A stretch of 16,756 bases of DNA from CAYXXZ01 sp050175615 (GCA_050175615.1 JBFXIU010000059.1:1-16756); one strand, 5' to 3'; positions 7,079 to 14,770 are shown, counted from the first letter of the stretch. Notes: generated by a model from the letters alone, not told the origin. Numbers and translations: made by a program.

Positions 7079-7510
7079 TCAAGAATCGCCACAGGTAGAC
7101 TGCAACGCTGAGGGATTTTGCATCAACAAATTGACGATCTCGCGGTTCGCCTCGGGGAAACTGTATTCGAATAATCTGTCGATTGATACCCAGCTTATCG
7201 GTTGGCCTTCGTTGCCTACGGGTGTGCCGGAATAGCGGAAAACCTGCCAAAATTCCAGACGAACCGCTTTATCAGGATATTGGTGGCTGATGTCGGTGAG
7301 CTTGCGGGCGGCTTCATGATCGATGCTGATATTGAGTTCTTCTCTCAATTCCCGCTGCAGCGCCAGCTGTGGCGATTCGCCGGGTTCAACCTTGCCGCCG
7401 GGAAATTCCCACAGCCCGCCCTGGTGCAGATGGTTCGGTCTGCGGGCGATCAATATCTGTTGCCGACAGGGGCTGTAGATGACGGCGGCAACAACGTGAA
7501 TTTGCTTCAT
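7079..7510 (-). CDS. mutT: Nudix hydrolase MutT (8-oxo-dGTP diphosphatase)
   Basis: MutT hydrolyses oxidised nucleotides such as 8-oxo-dGTP to the monophosphate and so prevents A:T to C:G transversions. The protein is 143 aa, a little longer than the E. coli enzyme (about 130 aa). It opens MKQIHVVAAVIYSP and has the MutT signature HLHQGGLWEFPGGKVEPGE. The Nudix box (GX5EX7REUXEEXGU) spans residues 39-61. All the acidic metal ligands are present, but the box Gly is replaced by Asn60 (REELNI). Position 3' of argJ and secA matches the conserved gammaproteobacterial order. The gap to argJ is 300 bp and filled with repeats. The Shine-Dalgarno is weak (AGAG). Confidence 0.92.
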   Translation of the reverse strand: MKQIHVVAAVIYSPCRQQILIARRPNHLHQGGLWEFPGGKVEPGESPQLALQRELREELNISIDHEAARKLTDISHQYPDKAVRLEFWQVFRYSGTPVGNEGQPISWVSIDRLFEYSFPEANREIVNLLMQNPSALQSTCGDS

Positions 7511-7552
7511 GGGCTAACACTCTTTGAATTTGCTTTTCTCATATGAAACCGC

Positions 7553-7619
7553 CATCGCCAGCGGGGCTGACTCCTGCAAGTAAATGATTTTTCCGTAGGA
7601 ACCAGCCCTGCTGGCGATG
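7553..7619. repeat. inverted REP pair downstream of argJ
   Basis: Two 25-bp units face each other at 7553-7577 and 7595-7619 with a 17-nt spacer. The arms differ at a few positions only. Each carries the head CATCGCCAGC and the tail CTCCTGC/TTCCTAC, as in REP sequences mobilised by REP-associated tyrosine transposases in Pseudomonas and relatives. The same family recurs as a pair at 9073-9130, so argJ is bracketed by two copies. Such pairs can fold into mRNA hairpins that stabilise or terminate transcripts. Confidence 0.75.
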
Positions 7620-7670
7620 TATGAAAATTCTGCAAGACAGACAATATCAAATTGAAGCAACACTAAAATG

Positions 7671-7791
7671 GCAATGACTTAAGCCGTCATTCCCGCGTAG
7701 GCGGGAATCCAAGAGTCTCGACACCCTGAAAAAAATGGATTCCCGCCTGCGCGGGAATGACGAAAACCTGGTTTTGGCGTTAAGTCAGTGC
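7671..7791. mobile_element. nested palindromic MITE-like element (dRS3-like core)
   Basis: Inner arms of 27 bp at 7685-7711 and 7736-7762 pair with a single mismatch around a 24-nt loop. Each arm is itself palindromic, of the form ATTCCC-N8-GGGAAT, matching the dRS3 core known from Neisseria and seen in many proteobacteria. Outside these, GCAATGACTTAA (7671-7682) pairs with TTAAGTCAGTGC (7780-7791), giving terminal inverted repeats for a unit of about 121 bp. There is no coding capacity. It lies just 3' of the argJ stop, and its transcript would form a very stable hairpin. With the REP pair it fills most of the 300-bp argJ-mutT gap. Confidence 0.65.
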
Positions 7792-7810
7792 GATTCACAC
7801 TAGCAGCCTG

Positions 7811-9019
7811 TCAGGTTCTGTATTCGGCATTGATGGTGACGTATTCGTGGGAAAAATCCGTGGTCCAGACGGTTTCGCTACTATTTCCTCTGCCCAGGTT
7901 GATGGTGATAACAATTTCTTCCTTGTTCATCACCGCCTGGCCTGCGGCCTCGGTATAACTCGCGGCTCTGCCGCCGTTCTCGGCAATAAGCACATCCCCC
8001 AGCTTGACGGAAATGTTATCCACATCGAGATTTTCGACCCCGGCGCGGCCAATGGCGGCCAGAATTCGCCCCCAGTTGGGGTCGGAGGCAAAGAGCGCGG
8101 TTTTCACCAGTGGCGATTCTGCGACCGCGTAGGCAACCTTGAGGCATTCGTCTTTTGATTTGGCTCCCGCCACCGTCACGGTGACAAATTTGGTGGCGCC
8201 CTCACCGTCGCGAATGATGGCCTGGGCTAATTCGACAAGAACGCCGTCGAGCACTTGCTGAAAAAGCGCCTCATTGGCCGGAGTTATACTCACACCGGAT
8301 TTGCCCGTAGCCACCAGGGTAACTGCGTCATTGGTGGAGGTATCGCCGTCTACGGTGATGCGGTTGAAGGAACGCTCGACACTCAGGGACAGCATTTTTT
8401 GCAGCAAGGCCTGATCCACCTGGGCGTCGGTGGCAACATAGCCGAGCATGGTGGCCATATTGGGCTTGATCATGCCAGCGCCCTTGGAAATGCCAGTCAG
8501 GGTGACAAGGCGCCCGTCTATTTCCACCTGAACACTGGCGCCCTTGGGTCTGGTGTCTGTGGTCATAATGCCGACACCGGCGTCGCGCCAGCCATCTTCA
8601 CGGCAGTTTGCAAGGGTGATGCCGATGGCGGCCAGAATTTTGTCTACCGGCAATGGCTCGCCAATAACCCCAGTGGAATAGGGCAACACATCTTCCGTTT
8701 TACACTTGGCAATGGCAGCCAGCGCCTCGCAGACCCGCGCGGCATTTTCAAGACCGATTTTTCCCGTTCCGGCGTTGGCGTTGCCGGTGTTGGTGACCAG
8801 GTACTTGGGCGCGCCCTTTTGCAGGTGCTGTTTGGCGAGCTGCACCGGGGCGGCGCAAAAGGCGTTCTGCGTAAAACAGGCGGCGACACTGGCGCCCTCG
8901 TCAAAGGCCATAATAACCAGGTCTTTCTTGCCCGCTTTTTTAATGCCCGCCGAACCTGTGCCGAGACGAAAGCCGGCAACCGGGTGCAGGGTGGGGAAGG
9001 TATCTTTGCCAACGGCCAT
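7811..9019 (-). CDS. argJ: bifunctional ornithine acetyltransferase/N-acetylglutamate synthase ArgJ
   Basis: ArgJ transfers the acetyl group from N-acetylornithine to glutamate, which recycles acetyl in arginine biosynthesis. Bifunctional forms also use acetyl-CoA. The 402-aa length is typical. The precursor cleaves itself before the nucleophilic Thr to give alpha and beta chains: the motif GAGMIKPNMATML is intact, with the nucleophile at Thr190. The conserved TNTGNANAGTG, YSTGVIGEPLP, TVDGDTSTNDAV and GDPNWGR-like (SDPNWGRILAAIGRAG) segments are present, as is the C-terminal NAEYRT. AAGGA lies 6 nt before the ATG. REP pairs lie on both sides of the gene and may separate its mRNA from those of secA and mutT. 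Whether it also uses acetyl-CoA cannot be decided here. Confidence 0.96.
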   Translation of the reverse strand: MAVGKDTFPTLHPVAGFRLGTGSAGIKKAGKKDLVIMAFDEGASVAACFTQNAFCAAPVQLAKQHLQKGAPKYLVTNTGNANAGTGKIGLENAARVCEALAAIAKCKTEDVLPYSTGVIGEPLPVDKILAAIGITLANCREDGWRDAGVGIMTTDTRPKGASVQVEIDGRLVTLTGISKGAGMIKPNMATMLGYVATDAQVDQALLQKMLSLSVERSFNRITVDGDTSTNDAVTLVATGKSGVSITPANEALFQQVLDGVLVELAQAIIRDGEGATKFVTVTVAGAKSKDECLKVAYAVAESPLVKTALFASDPNWGRILAAIGRAGVENLDVDNISVKLGDVLIAENGGRAASYTEAAGQAVMNKEEIVITINLGRGNSSETVWTTDFSHEYVTINAEYRT

Positions 9020-9072
9020 GACTGTTCCTTGCGACTTGCTAACCTATTTAAGGTTGTTGTAAATACAAAAAG

Positions 9073-9130
9073 TCGCCAGCAGCCTGGCTCCTGCAGAACA
9101 ATTTTCCGGTAGGAGTCAGGCTGCTGGCGA
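9073..9130. repeat. inverted REP pair between secA and argJ
   Basis: Two 22-bp units at 9073-9094 and 9109-9130 pair with few mismatches around a 14-nt spacer. They share the head TCGCCAGCAG and tail CTCCTGC/TCCTAC with the pair at 7553-7619. The element occupies the short gap downstream of the secA stop and upstream of argJ. It could attenuate readthrough from secA or protect the secA 3' end. Confidence 0.75.
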
Positions 9131-9159
9131 TGCTATTTTAATGCCATGCTGCTGTGAGG

Positions 9160-12105
9160 TTAAGTCAACTTGCCGTGGCACTGCTTGTATTTTTTGCCCG
9201 AGCCACAGGGACAGGGATCATTGCGACCCACTTTTTCGTCTTCGCGGACAAAAGGCTGTTGCTGGGGCGGTGTGGGTGCTGGCGTTTCTTCATTTTGCTG
9301 GGAGTTTTCCAGCGCCGCAGTTTCGTCGTGGCGGAAATCCATTTTCTGCCTGGCCTGAGCCTCCAACTGGCGGCGCTCCATTTCCTCAACATCGTCGTGG
9401 CTGCGCACTTCAATACGGCTGAGGTAGCGAATGGTGTCCTGCTTCATGTTGTTGATCATGGCCTCGAACAGCTGGAACGACTCCCGCTTGTACTCCTGCT
9501 TGGGATTTTTCTGGGCGTAGGCGCGCAAGCCTATGCCCTGGCGCAGGTGATCCATATTGGAAAGGTGTTCTTTCCACAGCAGATCGAGCACCTGCAGCAT
9601 CACCTGCTTTTCGATAACACGAATATCCGGGCCGATTCTGGCGCATTTCTCGTCATAGGCATCGGCGACTTCTTCAATAATGCGCTCGCGGAGCTTTTCC
9701 TCGTGAAGGCGCTTGTCTGCTTCCAACCACTGCTTCACCGGCAGGGTAACACCGAATTCAACCGCCAGGGTTTCTTCAAGGCCGTCAATATCCCATTGTT
9801 CCGCCAGGCTTTGGGGGGGAATGTAGCTGTCGATGGTGGCGTTGACCACATCTTCGCGAATGGTGCGAATGACATCGCCGATATCCGAGGATTCCAGCAG
9901 CTCGTCGCGCTGCTCATAGATCACTTTGCGCTGGTCGTTGGCAACGTCATCAAACTCCAGCAGTTGCTTGCGAATATCGAAGTTGCGCCCCTCCACTTTG
10001 CGCTGCGCCTTTTCGATGGAGCTGGTGACCATGCGGTGCTCGATGGCCTCCCCTTCCATGCCCAGGGCGCGCATCATATTGCGCACACGGTCGGAGGCAA
10101 ACAGGCGCATCAGCGGGTCTTCCAACGACAGGTAAAAGCGGGACAGGCCGGGATCGCCCTGACGACCGGCGCGACCGCGCAGCTGGTTGTCGATACGGCG
10201 GGATTCGTGGCGTTCGGTGCCAATAATATGCAAACCGCCCAGTTGTGCCGTGGTCGTAATGGGTTCAAAGGACAGCGGACTCAGGCCGAGGAATTGCCAG
10301 CAGTCCCGCAGTGCCTTTTGCTTGCTGGCCACAGAGGCGTTTTCGAGCTTGGCGCGGTTTTTTTCATCGATAAACTGTTCCACCCAGACATCGGTGAGCC
10401 TGTCGAAGAGATTATCATCGGTTGCGCTGGCATCGGCAGGGGCGAGTTGGTGCTGCTGCCACCAGGCCAACAGTTCAGAAAACTCAAAGGGCTGAAGCTG
10501 AATATCGGTGCCGCGACCCGCCATATTGGTGGCCACGGTGATACTGCCCAAACGGCCGGCCTCGGCAATCACCTGGGCTTCCTTTTCGTGCTGCTTGGCG
10601 TTGAGCACATTGTGGGGCAACCCGGCTTTTTTCATCAATACGGAGAGAATTTCCGAGTTTTCCACCGAGGCGGTGCCCACCAGCACCGGGGCGCCCATGC
10701 GGTGAATGGTGCGCAGATGCTCGATCACCGCATCAAACTTTTCCCGCTGAGTGAGGTAGATCAAATCGTTGAGATCGCGGCGCTGAATGGGCTTGTTGGT
10801 GGGAATAACCACCACTTGAAGGCCGTAGATTTGATGAAATTCATAGGCTTCGGTGTCGGCGGTGCCGGTCATACCCGCCAGTTTGCCGTAAATACGGAAG
10901 TAGTTCTGGAAGGTGGTTGACGCCAGGGTCTGGCTTTCGCTCTGAATGGTCACTCCCTCTTTGGCTTCAATGGCCTGGTGCAAACCTTCGGAGAGGCGGC
11001 GGCCGGGCATGGTGCGGCCGGTGTGCTCGTCGATCAGCACCACATCGTTGCCGTTGACGATATATTCGACATCGCGATGAAACAGGTAATGGGCGCGCAA
11101 CGCGGTATGCAAATGGTGCAACAGGCCGAGATTGGCGGCCTGATAGAGGCTTTCATCCTCTTGCAACAGACCTGCCCTAATCAACAGGTCTTCCGCTTTC
11201 TGGTGGCCAGCTTCGGTGAGTTCCACCTGGCGGGTCTTTTCATCAACGGTGAAATCGCCGGGCTTTTCCGGCTCGGCTTCCGGGCTTTCACTGTCAACTT
11301 GCCGTTCCAGGGATTGCACCAGCACATTCATGCGCTTGTACAACGAGGAGCTGTCCTGGGCGGCGCCGGAAATAATCAGCGGCGTTCTGGCTTCATCGAT
11401 AAGGATGGAGTCCACTTCGTCGACAATGGCGTAGGCATGGCCGCGCTGGCTTTTGTCTTCAAGGCGCAACGCCATATTGTCGCGCAGGTAATCAAAGCCG
11501 AATTCATTGTTGGTGCCGTAGGTAATATCGGCGGCATAGGCCTGTTGGCGCGAAGAAGGTGCCAGCTTGTTGCCCCCTTCAGCGCCGGGGTCAAAGAGAA
11601 ACGAGTTGTTGCTGCCGGCGCCGCGAAATGACTGAATCACGCCAACACTGATACCCAGGGCGTGGTAAATGGGTCCCATCCACTGGGCATCGCGGCTGGC
11701 CAGATAATCGTTGACGGTAATAATGTGCACCCCCTTCCCCGGCAGCGCATTGAGATAGGCGGCAAGGGTGGCCACCAGGGTTTTACCTTCACCGGTACGC
11801 ATTTCGGCAATCTTGCCCTGATGAAGGGTAAGGCCGCCGATCAGCTGAACGTCGAAGTGGCGCAACCCCAGGGCGCGCCTGGCCGCCTCACGCACCACGG
11901 CAAAGGCCTCTGCCAGGAGCTGATCGAGGGTTTCGCCTTTTTCCAGACGCTCGCGAAACTCTGCGGTTTTAGCTTTCAAGGCCTCATCACTGAGTTGTTG
12001 CAGGGCGTTCTCGAAACTGTTGATGGCCGGGATTATTTTGCGCATGGATTTAATCACGCGGTCATTCTTACTGCCAAAAACCTTTTTCAGCACCTTTGCT
12101 ACCAT
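9160..12105 (-). CDS. secA: preprotein translocase ATPase SecA, with extra insertions
   Basis: SecA is the cytoplasmic motor that drives unfolded preproteins through SecYEG. Walker A is MRTGEGKT near residue 102-109, the DEAD-like VDEVDSILIDEARTPL is at 228-242, and TNMAGRGTDI and the arginine-rich QLRGRAGRQGD helicase motif follow. The C-terminus carries the zinc-binding, SecB-contacting motif NDPCPCGSGKKYKQCH. At 981 aa it is about 80 residues longer than E. coli SecA. One insertion (about residues 158-188, SFRGAGSNNSFLFDP and onward) lies in the first nucleotide-binding domain. A second lies between GTDI and GGLHIIGTERHES, where about 87 residues replace the usual 38 and the normal LGG after GTDI is lost. 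The gene follows the M23 peptidase by 78 bp and has only a weak Shine-Dalgarno (AGAG). Confidence 0.97.
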   Translation of the reverse strand: MVAKVLKKVFGSKNDRVIKSMRKIIPAINSFENALQQLSDEALKAKTAEFRERLEKGETLDQLLAEAFAVVREAARRALGLRHFDVQLIGGLTLHQGKIAEMRTGEGKTLVATLAAYLNALPGKGVHIITVNDYLASRDAQWMGPIYHALGISVGVIQSFRGAGSNNSFLFDPGAEGGNKLAPSSRQQAYAADITYGTNNEFGFDYLRDNMALRLEDKSQRGHAYAIVDEVDSILIDEARTPLIISGAAQDSSSLYKRMNVLVQSLERQVDSESPEAEPEKPGDFTVDEKTRQVELTEAGHQKAEDLLIRAGLLQEDESLYQAANLGLLHHLHTALRAHYLFHRDVEYIVNGNDVVLIDEHTGRTMPGRRLSEGLHQAIEAKEGVTIQSESQTLASTTFQNYFRIYGKLAGMTGTADTEAYEFHQIYGLQVVVIPTNKPIQRRDLNDLIYLTQREKFDAVIEHLRTIHRMGAPVLVGTASVENSEILSVLMKKAGLPHNVLNAKQHEKEAQVIAEAGRLGSITVATNMAGRGTDIQLQPFEFSELLAWWQQHQLAPADASATDDNLFDRLTDVWVEQFIDEKNRAKLENASVASKQKALRDCWQFLGLSPLSFEPITTTAQLGGLHIIGTERHESRRIDNQLRGRAGRQGDPGLSRFYLSLEDPLMRLFASDRVRNMMRALGMEGEAIEHRMVTSSIEKAQRKVEGRNFDIRKQLLEFDDVANDQRKVIYEQRDELLESSDIGDVIRTIREDVVNATIDSYIPPQSLAEQWDIDGLEETLAVEFGVTLPVKQWLEADKRLHEEKLRERIIEEVADAYDEKCARIGPDIRVIEKQVMLQVLDLLWKEHLSNMDHLRQGIGLRAYAQKNPKQEYKRESFQLFEAMINNMKQDTIRYLSRIEVRSHDDVEEMERRQLEAQARQKMDFRHDETAALENSQQNEETPAPTPPQQQPFVREDEKVGRNDPCPCGSGKKYKQCHGKLT

Positions 12106-12133
12106 GGGAATATCTCTTTACCGTTATGCAATA

Positions 12134-12177
12134 CAAATCCATCCGCACCGGGCGGAACCTGGGATGAAGGGGATTTG
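12134..12177 (-). promoter_or_regulatory. structured leader of secA with two exclusive hairpins
   Basis: In the 78-nt gap before secA, CAAATC plus CATCC (12134-12144) can pair with GGATG plus GATTTG (12162-12166 and 12172-12177), giving 11 bp with a 5-nt bulge. A shorter hairpin, TCCGC/GCGGA around a 5-nt loop (12142-12156), uses some of the same bases. The two folds cannot coexist in full. E. coli controls secA through the leader gene secM at this position, so a structured leader is plausible, but a regulatory role is not shown. Confidence 0.3.
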
Positions 12178-12183
12178 CAAATT

Positions 12184-13125
12184 TTAGCGAAGGGTTTTGC
12201 GGATATAGGACGAGGGGTCAACGGCGCGGCCGTTCTTATAGACTTCGAAATGGACATGGGGGCCCGTAGAGCGGCCGGTGCTGCCCATGATGGCAATCAC
12301 CTGGCCGCGCTGGACAAGATCGCCGACCTTGACCTTGTTGTCCTGATTGTGGGCGTAGCGGGTAACAAAACCCTCGCCGTGGTCAATTTCAATCATGTTG
12401 CCGTACTGGTTATAGCGACCCGACCAGGTGACCACACCGGAACCCACCGCCACCACGTTGGCACCTTGTGCGCTGGCAAAATCCACGCCCTTGTGCCAGC
12501 TTTTGCTGCCGTTGAAGGGGTCGGTTCTTACGCCGTAGGTCGAAGATATCCAACCTTTTTCCACCGGCATACCGGCAATACTGGTGTTTTCATTGAGCTT
12601 ACGATTGACCATCAGCGATTCGAGAACATTGAGCTGATGCTCACGACTGTCGATCTGGAATTCAAGCTCATTAAACAGCAAGTGAATATCGGCGCCCGGG
12701 GCTGCAGTGCTATCCAGCGCGGTTTCGGGACCACCCATAGGAGGCTGTTTGCGAAAATCGAATTCACCATCGTCCATATCGGCCATGGTGGTAAGGCGCT
12801 CGCCGAGGGCATCGAGGCGCACCAGGCGCGCCTGCATCTCCGCCAGTTTTACGGATAGCGCTTCAACCTGGCGATCGGCAAGTGCTTTTGTCTGTTCCAG
12901 TTCCTGGCGCTGGCCGACCAGCTCATCCTGGAGACTGTCAATACTCTGTTCAACCAAAAGGCCGATTTTGCCGCCACTGAGCTGGATACCCAGAAACAGC
13001 CCCGCGCTCAGGGGCACACCGAGCAGGCACAGGGAAACGGCCATTTTCGCCCATCCCTGAAGACGAATTGTTTTTCTCAGTCCCTTGCGATTGTGGATAA
13101 GAACAATCTTCACAGGAAATCTCAC
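12184..13125 (-). CDS. membrane-anchored M23 (LytM-type) peptidoglycan peptidase
   Basis: M23 enzymes are zinc metallopeptidases that cut peptidoglycan cross-bridges or stem peptides. The 313-aa protein has a cytoplasmic start, a membrane segment at about 27-50, a coiled-coil region at about 60-115 (QDELVGQRQELEQTKALADRQ), a linker, and the M23 domain from about 190. Zinc ligands are intact: His211 and Asp215 in HKGVD, and His292 in HVH, with catalytic His259 and His290, so it is predicted to be active. It faces the periplasm. Start choice is uncertain: GTG at 13125 overlaps the lpxC stop (GTGA), while GTG at 13113 better matches family N-termini (KIVLIHNRKG). A homologue occupies this slot between lpxC and secA in Pseudomonas, where E. 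coli has secM. Confidence 0.9.
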   Translation of the reverse strand: MRFPVKIVLIHNRKGLRKTIRLQGWAKMAVSLCLLGVPLSAGLFLGIQLSGGKIGLLVEQSIDSLQDELVGQRQELEQTKALADRQVEALSVKLAEMQARLVRLDALGERLTTMADMDDGEFDFRKQPPMGGPETALDSTAAPGADIHLLFNELEFQIDSREHQLNVLESLMVNRKLNENTSIAGMPVEKGWISSTYGVRTDPFNGSKSWHKGVDFASAQGANVVAVGSGVVTWSGRYNQYGNMIEIDHGEGFVTRYAHNQDNKVKVGDLVQRGQVIAIMGSTGRSTGPHVHFEVYKNGRAVDPSSYIRKTLR

Positions 13126-14033
13126 ATTGACGCAGCTTGGGCATAGGCGATGGGCGCAGTTGAGTCTTCATCCTCAAAGGTCACCATCTCCCAGGCATCT
13201 TTATCGGCCATCAGCGCTCTCAGCGCCGCATTATTCAAACCGTGCCCTGACTTGTATGCAATAAATTCGCCAATCAGACTGTAGCCAAGCTGATAGAGGT
13301 CGCCGATGGCGTCGAGAATTTTATGTTTGACGAATTCATCCTTGTAGCGCAGGCCATCTTCGTTAAGAATCTGCGACTGATCGACAACGATGGCGTTGTC
13401 GAGGCTGCCGCCCCGCGCGAGGCCGATGGAGCGCAGGTATTCGATCTCGTGCATAAAGCCAAAGGTGCGGGCACGGCTGACTTCTTTTACAAAAGAAGAA
13501 CTGGAAAAGTCGACACTGGCATTGAGAATTTCGCTGGAGAATGCCGGATGATTGAAGTCGATGGTGAAGCTGACTTTAAACCCCTCATAGGGCTTGAATG
13601 AAGCCCGTTTGTCGCCGTCTTCAACGCTGACTTCGCGCTTGATACGGATAAATTTTTTCGCCGCATCCTGTTCGACAATGCCTGCCGACTGAATCAGAAA
13701 GACAAAGGGTCCCGAACTGCCATCCATAATGGGGACTTCGGGCGCAGTCAACTCAACAATGGCATTGTCGATGCCGAGCCCCGCCATCGCAGACAACAGG
13801 TGTTCCACCGTTGAAACCCGGGCTTCACCGTTGACCAGGGTGGTGGAGAGCGTGGTTTCGCCAACATTGACGGCCTGGGCTTTTATCTCAACCGGGGGAT
13901 CAAGGTCGACGCGCCTGAAGACAATGCCGGTATCGATCGCCCCAGGCTTGAGGGTGAGGTAGACCTTTTCGCCCGTGTGAAGCCCCACACCGGTGGCGCG
14001 AATCGAATTTTTCAGTGTTCTCTGTCTAATCAC
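13122..14033 (-). CDS. lpxC: UDP-3-O-acyl-N-acetylglucosamine deacetylase LpxC
   Basis: LpxC is the zinc-dependent committed enzyme of lipid A synthesis. The 303-aa length is standard. It begins MIRQRTLKNSIRATGVGLHTGE from a GTG codon and contains the zinc ligands His78 (VEHLLSA), His237 and Asp241 (KHKILDAIGD), with His264 (SGHGLNN) and Glu77 as catalytic residues. The two-domain fold signature PIMDGSSGPFV is present. No strong Shine-Dalgarno precedes the GTG. Its stop overlaps the start of the M23 gene. In most gammaproteobacteria ftsZ lies directly upstream; here the upstream gap is about 400 bp and leads to unrelated small genes. Confidence 0.97.
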   Translation of the reverse strand: MIRQRTLKNSIRATGVGLHTGEKVYLTLKPGAIDTGIVFRRVDLDPPVEIKAQAVNVGETTLSTTLVNGEARVSTVEHLLSAMAGLGIDNAIVELTAPEVPIMDGSSGPFVFLIQSAGIVEQDAAKKFIRIKREVSVEDGDKRASFKPYEGFKVSFTIDFNHPAFSSEILNASVDFSSSSFVKEVSRARTFGFMHEIEYLRSIGLARGGSLDNAIVVDQSQILNEDGLRYKDEFVKHKILDAIGDLYQLGYSLIGEFIAYKSGHGLNNAALRALMADKDAWEMVTFEDEDSTAPIAYAQAASM

Positions 14034-14093
14034 AGTCTGGTCACGCAGTCATATTCAGTACGATAGCCCTGGTTGCCGGGCACAAGGAGGCGA

Positions 14094-14102
14094 ATAGTAC
14101 CA
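14094..14102 (-). promoter_or_regulatory. possible extended -10 promoter of lpxC
   Basis: On the minus strand the sequence TGGTACTAT forms an extended -10 element (TGn plus TACTAT), about 60 nt upstream of the lpxC start. The -35 region is not convincing. It is proposed because lpxC has lost its usual ftsZ neighbour and needs its own promoter. The rest of 14103-14243 shows no gene or clear signal. Confidence 0.3.
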
Positions 14103-14243
14103 GAGTTGTGCAACTGGCTCCATACAGAGCCTTGTCCAAAATGAAATGAGTCTGAGGTGATGGGTTGATCCCACCATGAAATGCCCTGGCGGAGGCTAAG
14201 AGAAAAGGACGCGAGTCTATCCTTGTGAGAACCTGATGACTCC

Positions 14244-14342
14244 CTAGGACAAGCTCAAATCACTGCCCGCCAGAAACTCTTCGAAATTATCCATGGACAG
14301 ATCCAGAGAACCGGCTGACGACACTCGCTTCTTCAGACTCAT
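14244..14342 (-). CDS. possible 32-aa small protein
   Basis: An ATG at 14342 opens a 32-codon frame ending in TAG. The product starts MSLKKRVSSAGSLDL and continues SMDNFEEFLAGSDLSLS. It is a basic head followed by an acidic, Ser/Leu-rich tail, with a composition closer to protein than to random translation. A 10-codon frame from 14372 ends in a TGA that overlaps this ATG. No Shine-Dalgarno is visible. It could be a small protein, a peptide precursor, or the 3' remnant of a decayed gene. No family is recognised. Confidence 0.25.
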   Translation of the reverse strand: MSLKKRVSSAGSLDLSMDNFEEFLAGSDLSLS

Positions 14343-14437
14343 TTATGGATTGGAAATACTCGCAACAGCATAAACCAAACCCTAGTCTCCGTTTTTTTCG
14401 GGCACAGACAAGCGGCAAATTTATTCTTCACTGCACC

Positions 14438-14770
14438 TTATTTTTCACTGTGAAGAGGGCTGGTCTTTGTTGCAGTGCCTCCCTCGTGGAGCGGATTCTT
14501 TTCTCCTGGGGTAGCAGCGGGGGCACCTTTACTAAGATCGTCAGAGACCTTTTCCTTTACTGCTTTTGGCGTTGCAGGCGGCTCAGGATTGCCAACGAGT
14601 TTTGGCACAGTCTCGCCTTCAACAGAGCATTTTGTCGCCGATGAATCCGTACAGGCCAACCCGCCCTGTTTGCAGGTTTTGGTGCCATTGCCATTGTCAT
14701 ACCAGCAAAGAGCAGCAAACGCCCCGGAGCTCATGATGCAGGCAATACAGGTAACCAGTAATTTTTTCAT
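14438..14770 (-). CDS. small secreted Cys-containing protein, unknown function
   Basis: A 110-aa protein with a clear Sec signal peptide (MKKLLVTCIACIMSSGAFA, predicted cleavage after Ala19). The mature N-terminal part has four Cys (22, 33, 40, 48) in a Gly/Thr/Asn-rich context (CWYDNGNGTKTC), probably two disulfides in the periplasm. From about residue 55 it becomes a Pro/Ala/Lys-rich, likely disordered tail ending HSEK. GAGGAC lies 6 nt before the ATG, and the ATG overlaps the stop of the upstream gene (TAATG), pointing to translational coupling. No family is recognised. The region is visibly lower in GC than lpxC or prkA, and the gene sits where ftsZ would be expected. Confidence 0.65.
   Translation of the reverse strand: MKKLLVTCIACIMSSGAFAALCWYDNGNGTKTCKQGGLACTDSSATKCSVEGETVPKLVGNPEPPATPKAVKEKVSDDLSKGAPAATPGEKNPLHEGGTATKTSPLHSEK

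Noticed and set aside
7685..7762. CRISPR-like repeated sequence
   Set aside because: The repeats are inverted, not direct, and only two arms exist. They fit a palindromic MITE/dRS3-like element.
8255..9112. Open frame of 285 codons on the plus strand over argJ
   Set aside because: It is antisense to argJ, whose conserved motifs and self-cleavage site are intact.
9154..10920. Long open frame of 588 codons on the plus strand
   Set aside because: It lies entirely antisense to secA, whose motifs are unambiguous. Its composition is that of a GC-biased shadow, with no recognisable domain.
11662..12858. Open frame of 398 codons on the plus strand
   Set aside because: It runs antisense across secA, the leader and the M23 gene, all supported by catalytic motifs on the other strand.
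12106..13125. SecM-type arrest peptide upstream of secA
   Set aside because: The gene in the secM position is an M23 peptidase with all zinc ligands, and its C-terminus has no FxxxxWIxxxxGIRAGP-like arrest motif.
14103..14243. Possible insertion-sequence remnant upstream of lpxC
   Set aside because: Scattered short inverted matches (such as CTTGT/ACAAG) are too short to define ends, there is no transposase fragment and no target duplication was found.
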